Notes: generated by a model not told the origin, from the sequence alone. Shown: positions 46,879 through 55,874, numbered from the stretch's first letter. The stretch is 64,000 nt of DNA from Streptomyces pyxinae (GCF_024756275.1 NZ_JANUGQ010000028.1:1-64000); one strand, 5' to 3'. A program made the numbers and translations.

Positions 46879-49171
46879 ACAGACGCCCACCCCTCCCCCA
46901 AATATAATGAGCACGCCGCGCCTTGCCGGCATAGATGCGCTGAGCGTGATCACTGTCATAAGACGTTGAAGCGCCCAACGTGATCCCGTACACAGTTGCC
47001 GCTCTCTCGGTCTTGGAGCTCCGGCCCCACAGCAGCCCCCAGTAGCTGTCACGCACCGCAATGGCCCGATATTCGGGGCGCGACGTGGCGTAGTTACGAG
47101 GCCCGTCCTTGCTCATGACGTCCTTACCGATCTTGGCGGTGGCCCCGCCCTGCGGGATTTTGTACCCGCCGGGAGCTATTCGCCAGTACTTTCCCTTCAG
47201 CTTGGGAAGCTCGCCGCAGTACTGCTCCCATCGTTCCTTCGAATACTCGATGGGCACCATCCACTGCTTCGAGTAGTAAGGGCCTCGGTAGGCATGGGAA
47301 GTGGTGACGCCCATGGACGAGCCACGCGCGACCTTTCCGCTCACCGTCCAGTTCGAGCCATGACTGATGGCCACGTCGAACTGGCTGGACAGTTTGTTTG
47401 AGTACTCGACCTGCGAACGAGCATCCCAGTAGGCATGGCCCTCGCCGACCACCGTGTAAGCGATGCGGCTGGACTCACGGAACGCGAACCACTCGCACTG
47501 GCTGCGCGTCCGGTACGGCACCACCTTCTCGGAGCGGATGTCCGCGCCCTTCACCAGATACGGGTCGTAGCTCGCCGGCGCGGGACCGCGATCGCTCTGC
47601 CAGGTGGGTGTCGGCTCGTCCGTCGCGACAGTGAGCCTGTCATGTTCAGCGGCGTAGGTGTCGGCTGTCTGCGCCTCCGTGGCCGAAAAGGGTGAGTTGC
47701 CCGGGGCGTCGGCGGCGAGCAGAGGCAGGAGCGCGGTCGGCTCGGCCGAATCGGAGGCCACCGACGCCGCGAACGCGGTGGGTTTCCCCGTGCTCGGCGC
47801 CTCCGGCGCCGCGGTCAAGCTGACCGTACCGAACATGGCCACGCCCGAAGTCGTGGTTCCCTCGGTGCGGGCGATGACATTCAGCGCGCCGCCGTTGTCG
47901 TCCGCCGCCTTCTGGATATCCGCCGGCAGCGGATCCGGCAGCGTCAGTGACCACGCCCCGTCGGCACCCGTGCGCACCACACCAAGATCGGGCAGGTTCA
48001 TCGCGGAGTCGCTGTCCTGGCGAACATCCGCGGCCTCGATCGTCACAGGCAGGTCGGCGGCCGGACTGCCGTCCCCGAGGACGAACTTCCCCGACACCTT
48101 CGCGGGGCCCGTGGGCTTCGGTTGCGGAGCGGGGGCCGGGGGAGCCTCCGGGACGGTTGCCTCGTCCGGTTCGGGGCCCACGGAGGGCCTGGCATCCTCC
48201 GGAGCTTCGACGAGACAAGGAACGGCGTTGACCAGTACCTCACCGAAGATGCCCACCCGTACCTCGTCCCTCGCGAGGGACAGCGACGACGGGGCACCGG
48301 TGAATCCCTTGACCACACCGGCGTAATCACGGCTTCCGGGCGTCTGCCCGCTGGGCCCGGAGTGTGTGTAGACCGTGCCGGGACCGGGACTCCACGCGCT
48401 CTTGGCGTCCGTCAGACCGGAGGCGATGACCACCGCGGCGCCCAGCGAAAGCGCCCCGCCGGTGAACGAGTACGGCCAGGACCGGACTTCTCCGTCACGC
48501 AAGCCGTACACCTGGGCGCCCACCGACCAGACCTTCGAGGACTTGCGCAGCTCGGTCAGAGCCGGGTCTGTCGCCAGGAGCCGCGCCTTCCGCGCCATGC
48601 TCGCCGTGGTTCCGGACGACGGATAAACGATCTGATAGAGGTCGAGGTTTCCCCCGGCGTCGATCGCCAGGACATTTCCCTCGGTGTCTGCCCAGATCTT
48701 CTCGAAGGTGCCCCATGGCTGGTCGGGGTTCTGCTTGAAGTTGTATCTCGGGGTCAACAAGCTCCCCCCGCTGCCCGTCATGTCCCGGTGCAGCCTGAGA
48801 CCGCCCCCGCCGGACCCTCCGGTGATTTCGTAGATCGCACCCTTGTTACCGGCGATCAGTCGGCTCGAGGCCGGTACCGAGGCCGTGTCCGCCGTGTCGA
48901 TCAGAGTTCCGTCGGCACCGGCGCTCCGCGGATTCCAGTCCACGTATTTACGCAATGTGCGGGTTGCGGCCCCGGGCGTCGCCGGAGCGGACGCGGGCGC
49001 ATCTTCCAGCACATAGGTGGTGACGCTTGAATAACAGCTCTTCGGGCTGTCCGCCGCGTCATTTTCCGAAGCAATGGCACCGGGCGACGCTCCGACAGCC
49101 AGCAGCGCACCGACGCAAACCCCACCCAGCAGTCTCGTACGCTGTCCTTCAAATAAGCGTCTGGACGACAC
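46847..49171 (-). CDS. large secreted protein with tachylectin-like propeller; TTA codon
   Basis: A 774-residue secreted protein. Signal peptide about 1-37 (LLGGVCVGALLAVGASPGAI then ASEN). Residues about 85-325 form repeated beta units (GAIYEITGGSGGGGLRLHRD, VLAIDAGGNLDLYQIVYP) typical of tachylectin-2-type carbohydrate-binding propellers. After a Pro-rich linker there is an Ig/CarboxypepD-like repeat (KVSGKFVLGDGSPAADLPVT), then a C-terminal region of about 250 residues, rich in Tyr/Trp/Ser, that I do not recognise. The GTG at 49171 has GAGGGGG. Codon 6 is TTA (49154-49156), so translation depends on bldA. Likely a surface or developmental protein. Confidence 0.8.
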   Translation of the reverse strand: MSSRRLFEGQRTRLLGGVCVGALLAVGASPGAIASENDAADSPKSCYSSVTTYVLEDAPASAPATPGAATRTLRKYVDWNPRSAGADGTLIDTADTASVPASSRLIAGNKGAIYEITGGSGGGGLRLHRDMTGSGGSLLTPRYNFKQNPDQPWGTFEKIWADTEGNVLAIDAGGNLDLYQIVYPSSGTTASMARKARLLATDPALTELRKSSKVWSVGAQVYGLRDGEVRSWPYSFTGGALSLGAAVVIASGLTDAKSAWSPGPGTVYTHSGPSGQTPGSRDYAGVVKGFTGAPSSLSLARDEVRVGIFGEVLVNAVPCLVEAPEDARPSVGPEPDEATVPEAPPAPAPQPKPTGPAKVSGKFVLGDGSPAADLPVTIEAADVRQDSDSAMNLPDLGVVRTGADGAWSLTLPDPLPADIQKAADDNGGALNVIARTEGTTTSGVAMFGTVSLTAAPEAPSTGKPTAFAASVASDSAEPTALLPLLAADAPGNSPFSATEAQTADTYAAEHDRLTVATDEPTPTWQSDRGPAPASYDPYLVKGADIRSEKVVPYRTRSQCEWFAFRESSRIAYTVVGEGHAYWDARSQVEYSNKLSSQFDVAISHGSNWTVSGKVARGSSMGVTTSHAYRGPYYSKQWMVPIEYSKERWEQYCGELPKLKGKYWRIAPGGYKIPQGGATAKIGKDVMSKDGPRNYATSRPEYRAIAVRDSYWGLLWGRSSKTERAATVYGITLGASTSYDSDHAQRIYAGKARRAHYIWGRGGRLYENPGMFHSN

Positions 49172-49474
49172 CGTTCCCCCTCGTTGAATCGACTGCACTT
49201 GGCGCGGTGAGATGACAGGGGATAGGAAGCAGACCGCAATCTCCGACATACAGTCGACTTTGCGCCATGAGTATCATGGCGCAAAGTCGCCCCCCGAAGA
49301 CGGAATTCCGCTTCACCTCACCCCTGCCTTCACCGCCGCCAGGACAATCCCACATCGCACGGCGGCGATCAAGCTTCTTTTATCGATTTGAGCTTGAATT
49401 GAGGGAGTGTCCCCATCCGGGTCTCGCGCCTCGGCACAGCTCGCAGCCAGGGGGGCACCGGGTCGGGGCGGGAG
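49172..49474. promoter_or_regulatory. upstream region with 35-bp palindrome
   Basis: The 303-bp spacer before the secreted-protein gene has no gene. It contains two perfect 16-bp arms (49255-49270 and 49274-49289) around GTA, centred about 100 bp before the GTG start. The symmetry is far beyond chance and the surrounding DNA is AT-richer, so it is a likely operator or promoter element for the two-gene unit. Confidence 0.6.
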
Positions 49475-49684
49475 TTACTTCTTCTCCTGCCAGCGGGGGT
49501 CGTTCTCCCATTCCTGGTTGCGCTCGCGGGCGGTCTCCATGGCGTGGGCGGCCTCCTGGCGGGTGGCGTAGGGGCCGAAGCGGTCGGCGGCGCGGCACTC
49601 GGGGCCCTCCTCGACCGTGCCGTGCTTCAGGCAGTAGTAGTACTCGCCCGCTTTGCCGGCCGTACGCTTCTTGAACAGGGCCAT
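49475..49684 (-). CDS. small hypothetical protein, SPOR-like composition
   Basis: A 69-residue charged protein (MALFKKRTAGKAGEYYYCLK) with CLKHGTVEEGPECRAADRFG and a helical end ATRQEAAHAMETARERNQEW. The Cys-x2-His...Cys pattern could bind metal. It is a widespread streptomycete small protein beside map; function unknown. The ATG has GGAGG upstream. Divergent from map. Confidence 0.75.
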   Translation of the reverse strand: MALFKKRTAGKAGEYYYCLKHGTVEEGPECRAADRFGPYATRQEAAHAMETARERNQEWENDPRWQEKK

Positions 49685-49742
49685 GGCGGCCTCCTTCCTC
49701 TGCCGCCATGGTGCCCCACCAGCGCTGGTTAAACTCGCTGGC

Positions 49743-50600
49743 ATGTCTGGCCAGTCACTGCTCGTGCCCGGGGAGATCTCCCCGCTCCGTTCCGTTCCCG
49801 GATCCATCCGCCGTCCCGAGTACGTGGGGAGGCCGGCGCCCAAGCCGTACACCGGCTCCGAGGTCCAGGACTCCGACACCGTCGAGCGCATGCGCGTCGC
49901 GGGGCGCATCGCGGCCCGGGCGATGGAGGAGGCCGCCAAGCACATCGCGCCCGGCGTCACCACGGACGAGCTGGACCGGGTGGCCCACGAGTACATGTGC
50001 GACCACGGGGCTTACCCCTCCACGCTCGGCTACCGGGGTTTCCCGAAGTCGCTCTGCTCCTCGGTGAACGAGGTGATCTGCCACGGCATCCCGGACTCCA
50101 CCGTGCTGCGCGACGGCGACATCGTGAACCTGGACGTCACGGCGTACATCGACGGGGTGCACGGCGACAACAACGCCACCTATCTCTGCGGCGAGGTGGA
50201 CGAGGAGTCCCGGCTGCTGGTGGAGCGGACCCGGGAGTCGCTGAACCGCGCGATCAAGGCGGTCCGGCCGGGGCGGCAGATCAACATCATCGGGCGGGTC
50301 ATCGAGTCGTACGCCAAGCGCTTCGGCTACGGCGTGGTGCGCGACTTCACCGGGCACGGGATCAACTCGTCGTTCCACTCGGGGCTGATCGTCCCGCACT
50401 ACGACTCCCCCCACCACACGACCGTGATCCAGCCGGGGATGACGTTCACCATCGAGCCGATGCTGACGCTGGGCACCCATGAGTACGACATGTGGGAGGA
50501 CGGCTGGACGGTGGTGACCAAGGACCGGAAGCGGACCGCCCAGTTCGAGCACACGCTGGTGGTGACGGAGACGGGGGCGGAGATCCTGACCCTGCCCTGA
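49743..50600 (+). CDS. map: methionine aminopeptidase, type I
   Basis: A 285-residue cytoplasmic enzyme that removes N-terminal Met from new proteins. Metal ligands are visible in IVNLDVTAYIDGVHGDNNAT (Asp, Asp), FTGHGINSSFH (His), FTIEPML (Glu) and the final QFEHTLVVTE (Glu). It has an N-terminal extension of about 40 residues (PGEISPLRSVPGSIRRPEYV) typical of the longer actinomycete type-Ic enzyme. Start ATG 49743. Confidence 0.95.
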   Translation: MSGQSLLVPGEISPLRSVPGSIRRPEYVGRPAPKPYTGSEVQDSDTVERMRVAGRIAARAMEEAAKHIAPGVTTDELDRVAHEYMCDHGAYPSTLGYRGFPKSLCSSVNEVICHGIPDSTVLRDGDIVNLDVTAYIDGVHGDNNATYLCGEVDEESRLLVERTRESLNRAIKAVRPGRQINIIGRVIESYAKRFGYGVVRDFTGHGINSSFHSGLIVPHYDSPHHTTVIQPGMTFTIEPMLTLGTHEYDMWEDGWTVVTKDRKRTAQFEHTLVVTETGAEILTLP

Positions 50601-50920
50601 GCCCGCCCCGATCCTGTTCTCAGTCCCCTGAGCACTTCCCCGGGCCTGCCCCGAGTCCGTCCCGGCCCTGTCCGGGGCCCGTGCCGCCGTCCGGTACGGG
50701 CCGAGGCCGGGCGCCGGGGGATTTCGGCCGTTCGGGTTGCCGGGGCCGGCGAGAGGGGTAGCGTCTTTGCCGACAGGACGTCGGGAAGCGGTTGACTTAG
50801 GTAAGCCTAAGTAGGAGGATCGGCGGTGACGGCGGCCGGGGCTGCCCTCCACGGCGTTCCGCTGCCGTCGGGCCTGCTCCGTACCGCTGTCCCGTATCCC
50901 TCGGTCCCCGGAGGCCCGCC
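50601..50920. promoter_or_regulatory. hmuO control region
   Basis: A 320-bp spacer. It contains a possible promoter (TTGCCG at 50737-50742, TAGCGT at 50759-50764, 16-bp spacing), the iron box 50795-50812, and a strong AGGAGG (50813-50818) that belongs to a short frame at 50826, not to hmuO. Repression by an iron-loaded DmdR-type regulator when iron is plentiful is inferred. Confidence 0.55.
50795..50812. promoter_or_regulatory. iron box (DmdR/IdeR-type operator)
   Basis: ACTTAGG-TAAG-CCTAAGT is a perfect 7-bp inverted repeat and contains TTAGG...CCTAA, the core of the actinomycete iron box (TTAGGTTAGGCTAACCTAA-like). It overlaps the region between the likely promoter and the short leader frame, about 110 bp before hmuO. 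Confidence 0.75.
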
Positions 50921-51014
50921 TTGGACGCCAGCGCCACTGTCACCCCGTTCTCGACGCTCATCCGCACGGCCTCGCACCAGCAGCACACCGAGGCGGAGAA
51001 CTCCTCCTTCATGA
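50826..51014 (+). CDS. possible 62-codon leader ORF overlapping hmuO start
   Basis: GTG at 50826 follows a consensus AGGAGG with a 7-nt gap, better than the hmuO site, and opens a 62-codon frame (MTAAGAALHGVPLPSG start) that runs past the hmuO TTG start and stops at 51014. It is in another frame, so ribosomes on it could compete with or couple to hmuO. The peptide is low-complexity Pro/Ser/Arg-rich and may not be a real product. Confidence 0.25.
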   Translation: MTAAGAALHGVPLPSGLLRTAVPYPSVPGGPPWTPAPLSPRSRRSSARPRTSSTPRRRTPPS

Positions 51015-51586
51015 GCGACCTGCTCGGCGGGCGCCTGGGCGTCGAGGCGTACGCCCGCTACACCGAGCAGCTGTGGTTCGTCTACCGGGCCCTGGAGGGC
51101 GCGGCGGCGGCGCTGGCGGACGACCCGGTCGCCGGGCCGTTCATCCGGCCCGAGCTGTTCCGCACCGCCGAGCTGGAGCGGGACCTGGCCCATCTGCGCG
51201 GGGCCGACTGGCGCGCCGGGCTGTCGCCGCTGCCGGCCACGGAGGCGTACGCGGACCGGGTCGAGGAGTGCGCCCGCACCTGGTCGGCCGGGTACATCGC
51301 CCACCACTACACCCGCTACCTGGGCGACCTCTCCGGCGGGCAGATCATCCGGGACCGGGCCGAGCGCACCTGGGGCTTCGCGCGCAAGGGCGACGGCGTG
51401 CGGTTCTACGTCTTCGAGGCGATCGACAACCCGGCGGCGTTCAAGCGCGGTTACCGCGAGCTGCTGGACGGGATCGACGCCGACGACCTGGAGAAGCAGC
51501 GGGTCATCGACGAGTGCAAGCGCGCCTTCGACTACAACGGCGCGGTCTTCCGGGAGCTGGGGAGCGAGTTCCCGCTCAGCGCGTGA
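50921..51586 (+). CDS. hmuO: biliverdin-producing heme oxygenase
   Basis: A 221-residue, all-helical heme oxygenase that opens heme to biliverdin, releasing iron and CO. The proximal His lies in ASHQQHTEAENSSFMSDLLG, and the distal helix Gly motif is in RYLGDLSGGQII. The start is a TTG (50921) with GGAGG 8 bases upstream, and the N-terminus MDASATVTPFSTLI is family-typical. It belongs functionally with the HtaA/HmuTUV genes at 52,600-59,500. Its 3' end overlaps the convergent PhzF gene by 11 bp. Confidence 0.93.
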   Translation: MDASATVTPFSTLIRTASHQQHTEAENSSFMSDLLGGRLGVEAYARYTEQLWFVYRALEGAAAALADDPVAGPFIRPELFRTAELERDLAHLRGADWRAGLSPLPATEAYADRVEECARTWSAGYIAHHYTRYLGDLSGGQIIRDRAERTWGFARKGDGVRFYVFEAIDNPAAFKRGYRELLDGIDADDLEKQRVIDECKRAFDYNGAVFRELGSEFPLSA

Positions 51587-52277
51587 GGGACCGGCGGCCG
51601 GGGCTCAGCAACCGCACCCGGCCGCCGAGTTCGGCCGTGCCGTCGGGGCCGGGGGCGGTCAGCAGCTGCGACCCCCGGCCCTGTGTGATGTTGAGCGCCC
51701 GGCCCAGCGCGGCCGTGAGCAGCAGGGCCGCCGCGCCGGTCGCCTCGTCCTCCGGCACGCCGTCGCCGCGCCCCGGGAAGCCCCGGGCACGGACCCGGCC
51801 GGCCGCCTCGTCCTCCCAGGCCCAGGCGTAGATCCAGCTGCCCGGCGGCGGGACCTCCAGCGCCTCCACCTCGGCGGCGGAGGCGTACTGCCGCAGGGTG
51901 CGGGGCGGGGCCCACTCGGGGCGGGCGGTGATCCAGGTGAACTCGCCGTCGTCCCGCGCCCACACCTCGCCCACCGGCGGGTTCAGCACTTCCAGATCGA
52001 GCAGCCAGGCGGTGCCGACCAGCGGATGCCCGGCGAACGGGAGCCGCTCCCCCGGGGCGTAGATGTCGAGGGCGCCGCGCTCGGGGTCGTCCACGAACAC
52101 CGTCTCGCTGTAGCCGAGTTGCTTGGCCAGCGCCTGTCGGGACGCCTCGTCGGGGCAGGTACGGCCGTCCCGGACGACACCGAGCGGATTGCCGTGCCGC
52201 CCGTCGGGGCCGCAGAAGACGGCGAGAACCTCCAGCACATCGGCGGCGGTGGGGTGTTGCTTCACCGGGCCATTCAA
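51576..52277 (-). CDS. PhzF-family isomerase/epimerase-like protein
   Basis: A 233-residue protein of the PhzF fold (two DAP-epimerase-like halves). It has the family's GNPLGVVRDG, ETVFVD, LPFAGHPLVGTAWLL (the conserved GHP) and a C-terminal EATGAAALLL. Function unknown outside phenazine synthesis. Two starts are possible: TTG 52277 (used here) and GTG 52265. Convergent with hmuO, overlapping by 11 bp. Confidence 0.87.
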   Translation of the reverse strand: MNGPVKQHPTAADVLEVLAVFCGPDGRHGNPLGVVRDGRTCPDEASRQALAKQLGYSETVFVDDPERGALDIYAPGERLPFAGHPLVGTAWLLDLEVLNPPVGEVWARDDGEFTWITARPEWAPPRTLRQYASAAEVEALEVPPPGSWIYAWAWEDEAAGRVRARGFPGRGDGVPEDEATGAAALLLTAALGRALNITQGRGSQLLTAPGPDGTAELGGRVRLLSPGRRSLTR

Positions 52278-52299
52278 GCACTTCGGGCGGGGGGTGGGG

Positions 52300-52460
52300 G
52301 TCCGCCCGGGTGCCCTCCGGGGGTATGCCCTCCGGGAGGGGTGCCGTCCGGGAGGGGTGCCGTCCGGGAGGGGTGCCGTCCGGGAGGGGTGCCGTCCGGG
52401 AGTGGGCTTCCTCGGGAAGGGGTGCCCTCCGGGAGGGGTGCCCTCCGGGGGCGGGGCTCC
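52300..52460. repeat. 16-bp tandem repeat array
   Basis: About nine copies of a 16-bp unit, GGTGCCGTCCGGGAGG, several of them identical and the outer ones mutated to GGTGCCCTCCGGGAGG. It lies between two non-coding ends (PhzF upstream side and htaA downstream side). There are no spacers, so it is not CRISPR. No gene is supported from 52278 to 52599. Confidence 0.8.
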
Positions 52461-52505
52461 CTCCGGAGCCGGGCAGGGTGCGCCCTGGGCCCGGGCAACG
52501 GAAAG

Positions 52506-52592
52506 GGCCCGGCCCCGCGGGTGCGGGGCCGGGCCGGGCGCTCCGGACCCGTCCGCCGACGGGCTCCGGTCGTACGGCGGACGGGTCCGGAG
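52506..52592 (-). terminator. double hairpin terminator after HtaA-domain gene
   Basis: Two perfect hairpins in a row: a 13-bp stem (52506-52518 and 52523-52535), followed on the minus strand by CTTTCC, and an 18-bp stem (52541-52558 and 52575-52592). Both lie within 95 bp of the stop at 52600. Confidence 0.75.
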
Positions 52593-52599
52593 CGGGTCG

Positions 52600-54267
52600 T
52601 CAGGCGGTCTGGCGCCGGCGGCGGACCGCGAAGACCACGGCTCCGCCGGCCGCCGCGGTCGCCGCGGCGGCGGTCAGGGCCGCGCCCGCCGAGATGCCGG
52701 CACCGGTCTCCGCGAGGGCACCGGAGTCGCCCATGGCGGCGGCACCGCCGCCGACACTGCCGCCCGTGCCGCCGCCGACCGTGCCACCGCCGGTGGTGGA
52801 GCCGGAGCCGCCGGTCCCTGCGGTGGCGCCGGAGCCACCGGTGCCCGCGCCGGAACCGGTTGAGCCGGAGGAGGCCGAACCGGTGGGCGGCAGCGGGGTG
52901 TTCTTGCCGGTGGAGAGCGCCACCGTCACCGGGTCGATGGTCTCGCCCGGCTTGTACGGGGAGCTGCCCCCGGGCATGGCGAAGGTGGCCGCCCCGGCGG
53001 CGGTGAACTTGGCGGGCAGGTCCTTGAGGGTCACCACACCGTTCTTGGCGGTCCAGTCGGCCTTGGTGAGGTCGAGGTCGGCGAACGCGATGTCGTTGAA
53101 GGCGGTCTTGCCGTTGGCGACGTCCGCGACCAGGGTGCCCTTGGCGCCGGTCGCCCGGATCTTCAGGTCGCTGATCTTCCAGTCGATGCCGTGCCCGGCG
53201 CAGGCGAAGCGCAGGGTGCCGTCGAAGGCGGCGTCCACCTTCTTGGCCTTGCCGTCCAGGGTGGCCTTGGTGAAGCGGAAGTCGTAGACGGAGCCGTTCT
53301 TGGTGGCGCCGGCCGATGGGGTGATGGTGCCGCCGCACATGGTGGTGACGTAGTTCCGCCAGGAGGCCCGGACGCCCCAGGTCAGCTTGCCGGAGAGAAT
53401 GGCGGCGGGCTGGGGAGCCGGCTTGGTGCCGGAGCCGCCGGTGGTGGTGGAACCGCCGCCGGTGGTGGTGGAACCGCCGCCGGTGGAACCGCCGGAGGTG
53501 GCCGTACCGCCGCCGGAGGTCGTGCCGCCCGCCGTGGTGGAGCCGCCCGCGCCGGACGTGGAGCCGCCCGCGCCGGAGGTCGTACCGCCGGCCGTGGTGG
53601 AACCGCCGGTCTGGCCGCCCGTCTGACCGCCGGTCTGGCCACCGCCGGTGGCCGGCTTGACCGTGACGGTCGCCGGGTCGAGCGGGGTGCCCTCCGGGTA
53701 GTTGCCGAATATCTCGGCGCCCGTCTTGGTCAGTTTGGCCGGGATGTTCTTGAGCGCGATGCTGCCGTCGGCGCCGTTCTCCGTCTTGATGCCGGTGGTG
53801 TCGAGCGTGGCGATGGCGGCGTCGTCCTTGTCGAACGCGTTGCCCTGCATGTCCTTGCCGACCACATCGGCGGTGATCTCACCGGTCGGGTCGGCCGGGC
53901 CCTTGGTCTTCAGCTTCAGATCGCTGAACTTCAGGTCCAGCTTGCCCTCGTGGGCCAGGAACCGGACGCTGCCCTTGAAAGCGGTGGAGATGCCGTGGGT
54001 GGCCATGTCGTAGGTGCCGGTGCCCTGGGCGAATCCGAACGGGCCGTTGCCGGCGCTCTGGGTGGCCCCGTCGGCGGTCTCGATCTTGCCGGCGCCGAAG
54101 GTCACCACGTACGTGCGGAAGGACTCTTTGATGCCCCAGTCCAGGGTGCCGTCCTTGAGCTCCACCGCCGGGGCGCCACCGGGGGCGGCGGCGGCCGGAA
54201 GGGTGAGGGCGGTGGCGCCGAGCGCGGCCGCCGTGGCGACGGCGGCGGCAAGGGCGATGGGACGCAT
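52600..54267 (-). CDS. htaA: HtaA-domain heme-binding surface protein with LAETG sorting signal
   Basis: A 555-residue exported protein. Signal peptide 1-28 ending AAAAPG. Two HtaA domains: about 37-205 (GTLDWGIKESFRTYV) and about 295-455 (GKLTWGVRASWRNYVTTMCG). They are joined by a Thr/Gly/Ser linker of about 80 residues, with another such linker before the C-terminus. The end has LAETG (about 518), a hydrophobic segment and RRRR: a class-E-type sortase signal anchoring it to peptidoglycan. HtaA domains bind heme and hand it to HmuT. Second gene of a leftward pair, 57 bp after its partner. Confidence 0.9.
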   Translation of the reverse strand: MRPIALAAAVATAAALGATALTLPAAAAPGGAPAVELKDGTLDWGIKESFRTYVVTFGAGKIETADGATQSAGNGPFGFAQGTGTYDMATHGISTAFKGSVRFLAHEGKLDLKFSDLKLKTKGPADPTGEITADVVGKDMQGNAFDKDDAAIATLDTTGIKTENGADGSIALKNIPAKLTKTGAEIFGNYPEGTPLDPATVTVKPATGGGQTGGQTGGQTGGSTTAGGTTSGAGGSTSGAGGSTTAGGTTSGGGTATSGGSTGGGSTTTGGGSTTTGGSGTKPAPQPAAILSGKLTWGVRASWRNYVTTMCGGTITPSAGATKNGSVYDFRFTKATLDGKAKKVDAAFDGTLRFACAGHGIDWKISDLKIRATGAKGTLVADVANGKTAFNDIAFADLDLTKADWTAKNGVVTLKDLPAKFTAAGAATFAMPGGSSPYKPGETIDPVTVALSTGKNTPLPPTGSASSGSTGSGAGTGGSGATAGTGGSGSTTGGGTVGGGTGGSVGGGAAAMGDSGALAETGAGISAGAALTAAAATAAAGGAVVFAVRRRRQTA

Positions 54268-54324
54268 GGTCGTTGTTCTCCTCGGATCGGGGGTGGGCGG
54301 CGCTTCGGCCCGGGCCGTCGGGGG

Positions 54325-55848
54325 TCAGCCGGCGGTGCCGGTGCCGGTGTCGTCGGTGGTGGTGGCGGTGCCGGGGCCATCGGTTTCCGTGGCGGGGGCG
54401 GGGGTGCGGCGGCGCCGGACCAGGTAGGCGGCGAGGGCGGCCAGGGCCAGTACCCCGGCGCCACCCGCGACACAGGCGGCCACGGGGACGGCGGACGAAC
54501 CGGAGGCGGCGGGCGCGGAGGCCGGGGCGGCGGGGCTCGCGGTGGTGGACGGACCGGTGGCGGCGGGGGACGCGGTGGTGTCGCTGCCCAGGTCCGGCAG
54601 GGCCGGCAGGGCGGCCCTGGCGTCGGTGGCGACGGCCAGTGAGACCGGGTCCATGGCGGTGCCCGCCCGGTAGAGGGAGCCGAACGCCCTGGCGCCGGGC
54701 GCGGTCAGCACGGCGGGCGCCTCGGTGATGACGGCGAGTCCGTTCTTCGGCGTGAAATCACCGGCCGTGAAGGTGACCAGGGGCACGGCCTTCTCGGTAC
54801 GGCCCCCACCGGTGACGTCCGCGCTCAGCGTGCCCTTGCCGTCCTTCACCCGCACGGCGACGGCGGCGAGGGTCAGGTCGAGCTGCTTGCCGGTGAAGCG
54901 GACGCTGCCGGTGAATCGGGCGTCCAGAACACCGGACTTGGCGTCGTACGCGCCGGTGCCGCGCGGGAAGCGGAAGAGCGCACCGCCGTCCTGGGCGCCC
55001 CCGGCCAGGGTCCACTCGCCCCGGGCGATGGCGCCGGTGACGTACTCCCGGAAGGTGCGGCGCACCCCCCAGTCCACGGCCGCGTCCCGGAAGGCCCCCG
55101 GGGCGGCCGAGCCACTCGTCCCCGGCGAGGCGGAAGCGGAGGCGGCGGCAGAGGCGGACGGCCCGGCGGTGGATGAGGGGGAGGGCGCGGACGAGGACGG
55201 GCCGGCGGGCGCCGTGACGTCGACCGAGAGGGAGACCGGGTCGAGCGCGGTGCCGGCCGTGTAGTAACCGGCGAACGCCTTGGCGCCGTCGGCGGTGAGG
55301 GCGGCGGGCACGGTGGAGAGGGCGACCGGGGAGCCGCCGCCGCGCATGTCGATTCCGGACAGGTTCAGCGAGGCGAAGGGCACCTGGGAGGTGGTGGTGA
55401 ACCGCCCGCTGCCCCTGGCCCTGCTGACCATGTCGGCGTAGAGGGTGCCGCTGCCGCCGGATATCCGGACCCGGGGCCGGCTGATGGTGAGGTCGAGTTC
55501 ATTGCCGCCGTCCGGTTTCCGGTGGCCGGTGAAGTGGACGCCCCCGCCGAAGGCCGCCTCGAAGGCGCCGGTGGCCGGGTCGTAGGAGCCCCGGGCGGAG
55601 TGGAACCGGAACTGGCTGCCGCCGACCGTGGCGGCGCCCCCGGTGAGGCTGAAGTTCCCGTGGGCGATGGGCCCGGTGACGTAGCTCTGGAACGAGGACT
55701 TGATGCCCCAGTCGAGCCGGCCGCCTCGCACCGTACGGTCCTCCGCCCGTGCCGTGGCGGCCGGCAGCAGGGCCACCGGGAGCGCCGCGAGCAGGGCGAC
55801 GGCGAGGGCGCGGACACGGAGGCGCACCGATCCGGACAACGGCAGCAT
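54325..55848 (-). CDS. HtaA-domain heme-binding membrane protein
   Basis: A 507-residue exported protein. Signal peptide 1-35 (LAVALLAALPVALLPAATAR). Two HtaA domains start at about 42 (GRLDWGIKSSFQSYVTGPIA) and about 258 (AAVDWGVRRTFREYVTGAIA), each ending in a DPVSL motif. After a Ser/Ala/Pro linker there is a membrane helix (VAACVAGGAGVLALAALAAY) and a cytoplasmic RRRR tail without a sortase motif, so it is held in the membrane. It probably passes heme from the wall protein to HmuT. An iron box sits 27 bp upstream of the start codon. Confidence 0.9.
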   Translation of the reverse strand: MLPLSGSVRLRVRALAVALLAALPVALLPAATARAEDRTVRGGRLDWGIKSSFQSYVTGPIAHGNFSLTGGAATVGGSQFRFHSARGSYDPATGAFEAAFGGGVHFTGHRKPDGGNELDLTISRPRVRISGGSGTLYADMVSRARGSGRFTTTSQVPFASLNLSGIDMRGGGSPVALSTVPAALTADGAKAFAGYYTAGTALDPVSLSVDVTAPAGPSSSAPSPSSTAGPSASAAASASASPGTSGSAAPGAFRDAAVDWGVRRTFREYVTGAIARGEWTLAGGAQDGGALFRFPRGTGAYDAKSGVLDARFTGSVRFTGKQLDLTLAAVAVRVKDGKGTLSADVTGGGRTEKAVPLVTFTAGDFTPKNGLAVITEAPAVLTAPGARAFGSLYRAGTAMDPVSLAVATDARAALPALPDLGSDTTASPAATGPSTTASPAAPASAPAASGSSAVPVAACVAGGAGVLALAALAAYLVRRRRTPAPATETDGPGTATTTDDTGTGTAG

Positions 55849-55874
55849 GGGGGTCCCCTCGAAGGGCTAGCGAG

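Noticed and set aside
52300..52460. Repeat array as a possible CRISPR
   Set aside because: The 16-bp units are contiguous with no unique spacers, and no cas genes are present.
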